A stretch of DNA of 64,000 nt from Paraburkholderia flagellata (lineage in GTDB: Bacteria > Pseudomonadota > Gammaproteobacteria > Burkholderiales > Burkholderiaceae): positions 992,001 through 1,056,000 of the forward strand of contig NZ_JAJEJT010000004.1 in assembly GCF_021390645.1 (NCBI RefSeq). Reading direction: 5' to 3'. Every line of letters begins with the position of its first letter. The first letter of the stretch is position 1. Under the pieces are notes generated by a model. It worked only from the letters and a program-made list of their open reading frames with translations. It ran no database searches and was not told where the DNA came from. Shown here piece by piece: positions 59,795 to 64,000 of this stretch. Both the position numbers and the translations under genes were made by a program.

Positions 59795-60060
59795 CTAAGG
59801 TTGCTGAATCCATCGAGCGCCGGAACTCGCGGGGCGAGCGGCATTTCAGCGCGCTATAGAGATGCTTTTCGTTGTAATGCTATGTAACCGCGCTTCATTG
59901 TCTTCGCGAAGCTCTCAGCCATCCCGTTACTTTGCGGGCTACACACTGGCGTCGTCAATGGCTTCAGGCCGATATCCCTCGCCATCGACACCGACTTTCC
60001 AGCCTGGAGGCTCTCCCACACCATTGCAAGCTTTTGTTCCGCCGTCTAGCGCCGCCGACG
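59795..60060 (-). mobile_element. IS3-family transposase remnant
   Basis: Minus-strand frames contain EQKLAMVWESLQAGKSVSMA from an orfA-type start, then GLKPLTTPVCSPQSNGMAES with KTMKRGYIAL from the integrase part. After a frame change and a missing stretch come HYNEKHLYSALKCRSPREF. The order matches IS3 elements of the IS2-like kind, but large internal parts are deleted, so it is a dead fragment. No terminal repeats were found. Confidence 0.78.
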
Positions 60061-61156
60061 CTCCGGGCCCGTCAACACTTCTATCACTTCCTGCCTGCCG
60101 AGCACATGCTGGCGGGCAGCCAGCATCGCGGAGGCCTTGCGGCGCGAGGCGTGACGTCTGACCAGATGTAAAACCGTGCGCTGTCCTTCTTATCCGTAGA
60201 GCGTATTGAGTGTGTCAACGTTTCGACATTAATTGTGTCAACCCGACATCTCGCGACAGAACGAGGCCGACGAAGCTTTCAGTGGATAAGATTTAACGAC
60301 GCGACTTCAACCTGCCGTCGCCACATGCGGACGAAGTCCTTCTCCTGTGAAGAAGCGGGGGGTTGCGTCTGCCGAGGCAGCGGCGATGCGGGACGCCCAT
60401 CAAACGTTACCCTGGAGCCTCATCATGTCTGCATCGCCTTCTTTTAGATAAGGAATACTACATTCTCTGAATAAATTTCCCCGCTTAAAATAACGGGCAT
60501 TTCGGCTCGATGACGTCCGGAACACTCACAAGACATGGCTATCTTCGACAGCCACAATTCAAGTGTTGCGGGACGATGTGATCGCCACCCAACCATCGAG
60601 ATTTGCGCGATACAGCTCGAACTGCCACGCACGCGCAAACGGATAAGACAAGCCGTCTCCGGGGCATCGGACGGGATCCGCGCTGGGCCGCAAACCTTTC
60701 AGAAGCGGCTCGGATCGCCGCAGGCGAGTTGACTAATCTAATACGGTCACATGCAAGTTGACAATTTTATTATTCTTTCAGTGGCGATAAATCTGTCAAC
60801 ACGTTCGGCTCTGACCGCATCCGCACTGGTCCCGGTCGGTGACAGACTTATCGAGTTCTACGACCTGCTCCGACGACAACTTCGATGGCGCACCGCTAAC
60901 CTGGCGGTATAGACACATTTCTCGTGAGGCACTTATTACATGCCGGTATTGATACCGCTTGCGAAAGAATCGCCAATTGCCTCCATCAATTGATGGAGGA
61001 AAGCGAGCCGGTGCACGCGCGCGACGCTCGATACGGAATTGCACCAATTGGCCACTAGTTGCCGCCGGCCTAATATTCGCGAAAAAACAGCCTTGTCCTA
61101 TGCTTGATCAGCTTTCCTTTGCTGGGGGTGAGCCAGAAGCCTGAGTGCTGCGAGCC
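60061..61156. other. Intergenic region, no convincing gene
   Basis: About 1.1 kb between the IS remnant and the LuxR-type gene. Short frames exist but show no motif. A perfect 20-bp palindrome at 60980-60999 lies within it. Confidence 0.5.
60980..60999. promoter_or_regulatory. Perfect 20-bp palindrome upstream of the LuxR-type gene
   Basis: The sequence cctccatcaattgatggagg is a perfect palindrome with no spacer, about 155 bases before the luxR-type start. Its length equals a lux-box-type operator, though its sequence is not the classic one. It has no following T-run, so a terminator is unlikely. Confidence 0.5.
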
Positions 61157-62122
61157 ATGGACGAACTCAACGAATTTTTGCTTTGCCTGTATCGGGCGTC
61201 TCACGATGTGCCCCTTGACGAGTTTCAGGCACACGCGGTGACGCTGCTCCAGGCGCTTGTCCCGTTCGACCTCGCGCGGTGGGGAACCACGGTGCGCGAT
61301 GAACGCGGAGCGGCCTACCAGACACCTTGGTTCTACAAGGACCCGCCCGAATCGCTGCAGGACTACAACGAATTTCGTGAGCAGGACACCGCGGCCGTGC
61401 TCGTCATGGCCAATCCGGACAAGGCACTGAATTTCCCGCTCGCCGACTTCTACCCGGACAGCAGCACTGGAATACGCGCCTATCAGCGCCGCTACGAGCA
61501 CGCACACGCACTCATCGCCTCACACCGCAATACCGAGACCGGACTTTTTGACGCGCTGTCCGTGTACGGCACCTCGCCCGCTCACCCCTTTACCGAGGCT
61601 CATCGTCAGTTAGCCGAACTTGCTTTCCCGCACCTGCGGGAAGCCCTGCGCATCAATCATTCCGTTCACGTCGAACGCTTAAGACACTCTGGAGCCGATC
61701 TTTGGGCCGTGGCGATTTGTGATGCTGCGGGCCGCCTGCGATATGCCGAGCCGCAGTTCACCGACTTGCTTCGCACGGAATGGCCGAACTGTCCCCGCGA
61801 ACACCTGCCTGACGAACTCATACGTGTTGTCTCGGTCACCAAGGTTTCCAGACACGTCGGACGCGCGGTCGTGTTCTGCATTGACGTGTTGCATGGTGTG
61901 GCTTCTATTCGCGCGCGCCCGCGCATGCTGGTCGATGAACTGTCGCGCCGCGAGCTCGAGGTTGCCCGGCAGGTCGCCACTGGCCGCACTTATAAGGAAA
62001 TCGCGAGGATCCTGAAGATATCTCCAGCGACCGTGCGCCATCATATTCAGACGATTCACGAACACATGGGCGTGCGCAACAACGTCGAACTTGCCGTGCT
62101 GCTTGGCAAGGACGGCTTTTGA
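61157..62122 (+). CDS. LuxR-type transcriptional regulator
   Basis: This protein is about 321 residues from the ATG at 61157; a GTG at 61145 would add four. The C terminus has a LuxR/GerE helix-turn-helix: LSRRELEVARQVATG, then YKEIARILKISPATVRHHI with VRNNVELAVLL. The N-terminal 250 residues do not show the autoinducer-binding signature I would expect for acyl-homoserine lactone receptors, so the signal is unknown. No luxI-type synthase is present in the window. A palindrome upstream may be its own operator. Confidence 0.85.
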   Translation: MDELNEFLLCLYRASHDVPLDEFQAHAVTLLQALVPFDLARWGTTVRDERGAAYQTPWFYKDPPESLQDYNEFREQDTAAVLVMANPDKALNFPLADFYPDSSTGIRAYQRRYEHAHALIASHRNTETGLFDALSVYGTSPAHPFTEAHRQLAELAFPHLREALRINHSVHVERLRHSGADLWAVAICDAAGRLRYAEPQFTDLLRTEWPNCPREHLPDELIRVVSVTKVSRHVGRAVVFCIDVLHGVASIRARPRMLVDELSRRELEVARQVATGRTYKEIARILKISPATVRHHIQTIHEHMGVRNNVELAVLLGKDGF

Positions 62123-62230
62123 CCTTGGCGCGGCGCCCCTGTGGCAGAACGCCGACGGTTACTCTCGTGGCTTCGCGCCGTATCCTCGCACATTACCCAG
62201 GCGTGAATGGCCGTCCCGGCGCAGACGACG

Positions 62231-63010
62231 CTATGGAGCGTGCCACCAGTCCGAAGCAGGCGCTTCCAGATGGACGAAATGGCCGGCCGGAATCTCAATG
62301 CATTGCGCGAACGGAAAGAGTTTTATCCACGCGGCGCGCTCCGTTTCGATATCAATCAACGGATCCTCTCTCCCGAATACGAGGCGCACGGGGTCGTGGC
62401 CCGGGCCGACGGCGGGCGGTGGCTGAAATGCCGGCGTCTCCGTCCAGAGGTCCCGCAGGATGACTTCGAATACGCTCGTATCGACGATGCCATGTCGCGC
62501 GAGCAAGTTCAGATACCAGATGCGGCGCGTGTTAGCCCTTGCACTCCAGTAAACATCGAAAAAATTGGCAAGGCTGGTGATTTGCGCCGCGAGCCGTGCG
62601 AAGCGCGAATAGTCGCTGCGCGCCATGAAATCCTGCAGCGCGGCGAGCAGTTGCGCAAGCGATGGCGAGTGCTCGAGGAGCCTTGTCGCAAGCCGTACTA
62701 ACGCCCCGCCAATGTCGTAGACCGGCGCAATCAGCCAGACTCTGCCGATGTTTTCCGGCACCCGACTGATGAGCCTGAGCACGACATGTGCGCCGAACGA
62801 ATGCGCCACAAGATCGACCGGCCGCCCGGATGCGCTCGAGAGCGCCCTGAGCTCGTCTTCCGCGGCGTCCACCAGCGCGCTGAACGGATGCACGAACAGC
62901 ACGACCGAGCGCGGCTGGTCCCACCAGTGGATCGGGAGCGTCTGCCCGTATAGCTCGCGTTCCGCGATCGATGAAAGTCCGGGTCCATGCAGGAATAACG
63001 TCGAAATCAT
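62231..63010 (-). CDS. Alpha/beta hydrolase
   Basis: This 259-residue protein has an alpha/beta hydrolase fold: the nucleophile elbow AHSFGAH (Ser near residue 70), the acid DPLID near 217, and the His in AGHFVHLEAP near 243. It begins with an oxyanion-side segment FLHGPG. A gene start at 63010 follows aggagcggg. It is convergent with the LuxR-type gene. The substrate is unknown; esterase, lactonase or thioesterase activity are all compatible. Confidence 0.82.
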   Translation of the reverse strand: MISTLFLHGPGLSSIAERELYGQTLPIHWWDQPRSVVLFVHPFSALVDAAEDELRALSSASGRPVDLVAHSFGAHVVLRLISRVPENIGRVWLIAPVYDIGGALVRLATRLLEHSPSLAQLLAALQDFMARSDYSRFARLAAQITSLANFFDVYWSARANTRRIWYLNLLARHGIVDTSVFEVILRDLWTETPAFQPPPAVGPGHDPVRLVFGREDPLIDIETERAAWIKLFPFAQCIEIPAGHFVHLEAPASDWWHAP

Positions 63011-63421
63011 GCCCGCTCCTGTTTCCAGTGGAAACGCCAGCCAATGAAAGACACGCGAAAGCTTTAGCGATCATTTAACTGCGTGCGGTTGCCGAATCCA
63101 ATGATGCAAATGCACTACGACATACACGGGGCAAAACCGGAACCCAGACCGGACAGCCGTGAAGGCTGACACACGCGCCGGATTCATGCCCGACCCCGAA
63201 GTTGAGTCAATCGTCTCGGGGGCACCCGCCAGGGTCAATGGTTCATTTGCACCATTGAATCGCGGCCGACGACGCTGCTAGGTTGATACCGTGTGTGGGC
63301 AAAGGGATATGCGCTATCGAATCGCCCAACATTGACGTTTCCACACCGCGCGGTGCTGCACGACCGTTCCAGCGGCAACGCCAGGTTTTGTATCCGTATC
63401 CAACCTGAATTCGAGGTCAAC
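63011..63421. other. Intergenic region
   Basis: About 410 bases between divergent genes. Promoters for both should lie here, but no clear element was recognised. A frame from 63293 is open into the YcfL-like gene but lacks a ribosome-binding site. Confidence 0.4.
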
Positions 63422-63886
63422 ATGAACAACGATAGAACCCATATCGCGCCCGATTCGTTCGAGCAACTGGCGAAATTCACGCAATGTTGGAGGCGCATGG
63501 CGCAGCAACTGCGAACCGCCGCCTGCCTGATTTCGCTATTTTTCATCGCTACCTTTTCCTTCTCCGCACAGGGCAATCCGGGCGTAGATACCTCAAAAAT
63601 CGAATACTACGAGACCATGCCGAATATCGCTGTCTCACAATTATCAAGTACAACGAACGGAAACAATGTCGCCGTTACCGTTGTTTTCAAGAATTCATCG
63701 GACCGGAGCCAGAGCCTTTATTACAGGATCGTCTGGCTGGATCAGGGCGGCAACGCCGTCGCCAGCCGAGTGCCGTGGAATGTGCTTGCCATTGGCGGCA
63801 ATTCTGACCGGTCGATTTCTTTGACTACCGACGATCCCGCTGCTTCAAATTATCGAATTCAAATCAGTCTCGGAAAGAGCTTTTAA
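63422..63886 (+). CDS. YcfL-like (DUF1425) exported protein
   Basis: From the ATG at 63422, with gaggtcaac before it, this is 154 residues. A hydrophobic export segment (AACLISLFFIATFSFSA, about 36-52) precedes a beta-rich domain with VTVVFKNSSDRSQSLYYRIVWLD, cut here to its core FKNSSDRSQSLYYRIVWLD, and the closing SNYRIQIS. These resemble YcfL/DUF1425. In enterobacteria YcfL lies next to LpoB, an activator of a penicillin-binding protein. No Cys lipobox is evident. Confidence 0.75.
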   Translation: MNNDRTHIAPDSFEQLAKFTQCWRRMAQQLRTAACLISLFFIATFSFSAQGNPGVDTSKIEYYETMPNIAVSQLSSTTNGNNVAVTVVFKNSSDRSQSLYYRIVWLDQGGNAVASRVPWNVLAIGGNSDRSISLTTDDPAASNYRIQISLGKSF

Positions 63887-63938
63887 GACTGTGTGTTCAC
63901 GATACATAGCACTCAACTAAATCGATAAGGTGACGAAA

Positions 63939-64000
63939 ATGGGAACGTGGCGGCTATATGTGCGTGCTGTTCTATTCGTTTTTGCTGCATTCCTCGCCTC
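63939..64000 (+). CDS. Start of an exported protein, cut by the window edge
   Basis: An ATG at 63939 preceded by aaggtgacg opens a frame whose first residues (WRLYVRAVLFVFAAFLA) look like a signal peptide. Only about 20 residues are in the window. Its position after a YcfL-like gene suggests an LpoB-like partner, but this cannot be seen. Confidence 0.55.
   Translation, partial: MGTWRLYVRAVLFVFAAFLA

Overview
The window looks like a chromosomal segment of a Burkholderiaceae betaproteobacterium, most like Paraburkholderia, Caballeronia or Burkholderia. The reasons are the high GC content, the paired DUF2844/DUF3443 secreted proteins, and the gene content and order of the type VI secretion system (T6SS). 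No rRNA, tRNA or CRISPR array was seen.

Positions 1-9.8 kb are accessory sequence. They hold a truncated group II intron reverse transcriptase, the DUF2844/DUF3443 pair, a full group II intron (about 3.34-5.26 kb) with a visible domain V, and two TPR proteins. Positions 9.8-13.8 kb, all on the minus strand, form a T6SS effector module. It contains a DUF2169 adaptor, a ketosynthase-like protein without catalytic residues, a PAAR-like (DUF4150) protein with a C-terminal PD-(D/E)XK nuclease, and an overlapping DUF3396 immunity gene. Positions 13.8-17.4 kb are a graveyard of plus-strand remnants: a 5'-truncated aldehyde dehydrogenase, a potF-like gene with two frameshifts, and a decayed DUF2169-TIGR02270 pair.

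Positions 17.4-56.3 kb carry a complete T6SS. The minus-strand run is hcp, vgrG, DUF6484 and a TIGR02270 HEAT-like protein. The plus-strand run is an hcp-like gene, tssE, tssF, tssG, tssH (clpV), an FHA protein and a PP2C phosphatase. A second minus-strand run begins with a CHAT caspase-like TPR protein, continues with a two-partner secretion pair (tpsB, tpsA), and passes directly into tssA, tssB and tssC. A divergent plus-strand run is tssJ, tssK, tssL, tssM, tagF, a Ser/Thr kinase and an MltA-type lytic transglycosylase. All 13 core components TssA-M are present, with the kinase/phosphatase/FHA/TagF post-translational control set. The CHAT-TpsB-TpsA unit spliced in front of tssABC is the most unusual feature.

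Positions 56.3-64 kb hold two glycosyltransferase-like genes, a divergent sigma-70-like protein, an apparently orphan Tae1 (Tse1)-like peptidoglycan amidase, an IS3-family remnant, a LuxR-type regulator with a 20-bp perfect palindrome upstream, an alpha/beta hydrolase, and a YcfL-like protein followed by a gene cut by the window edge.
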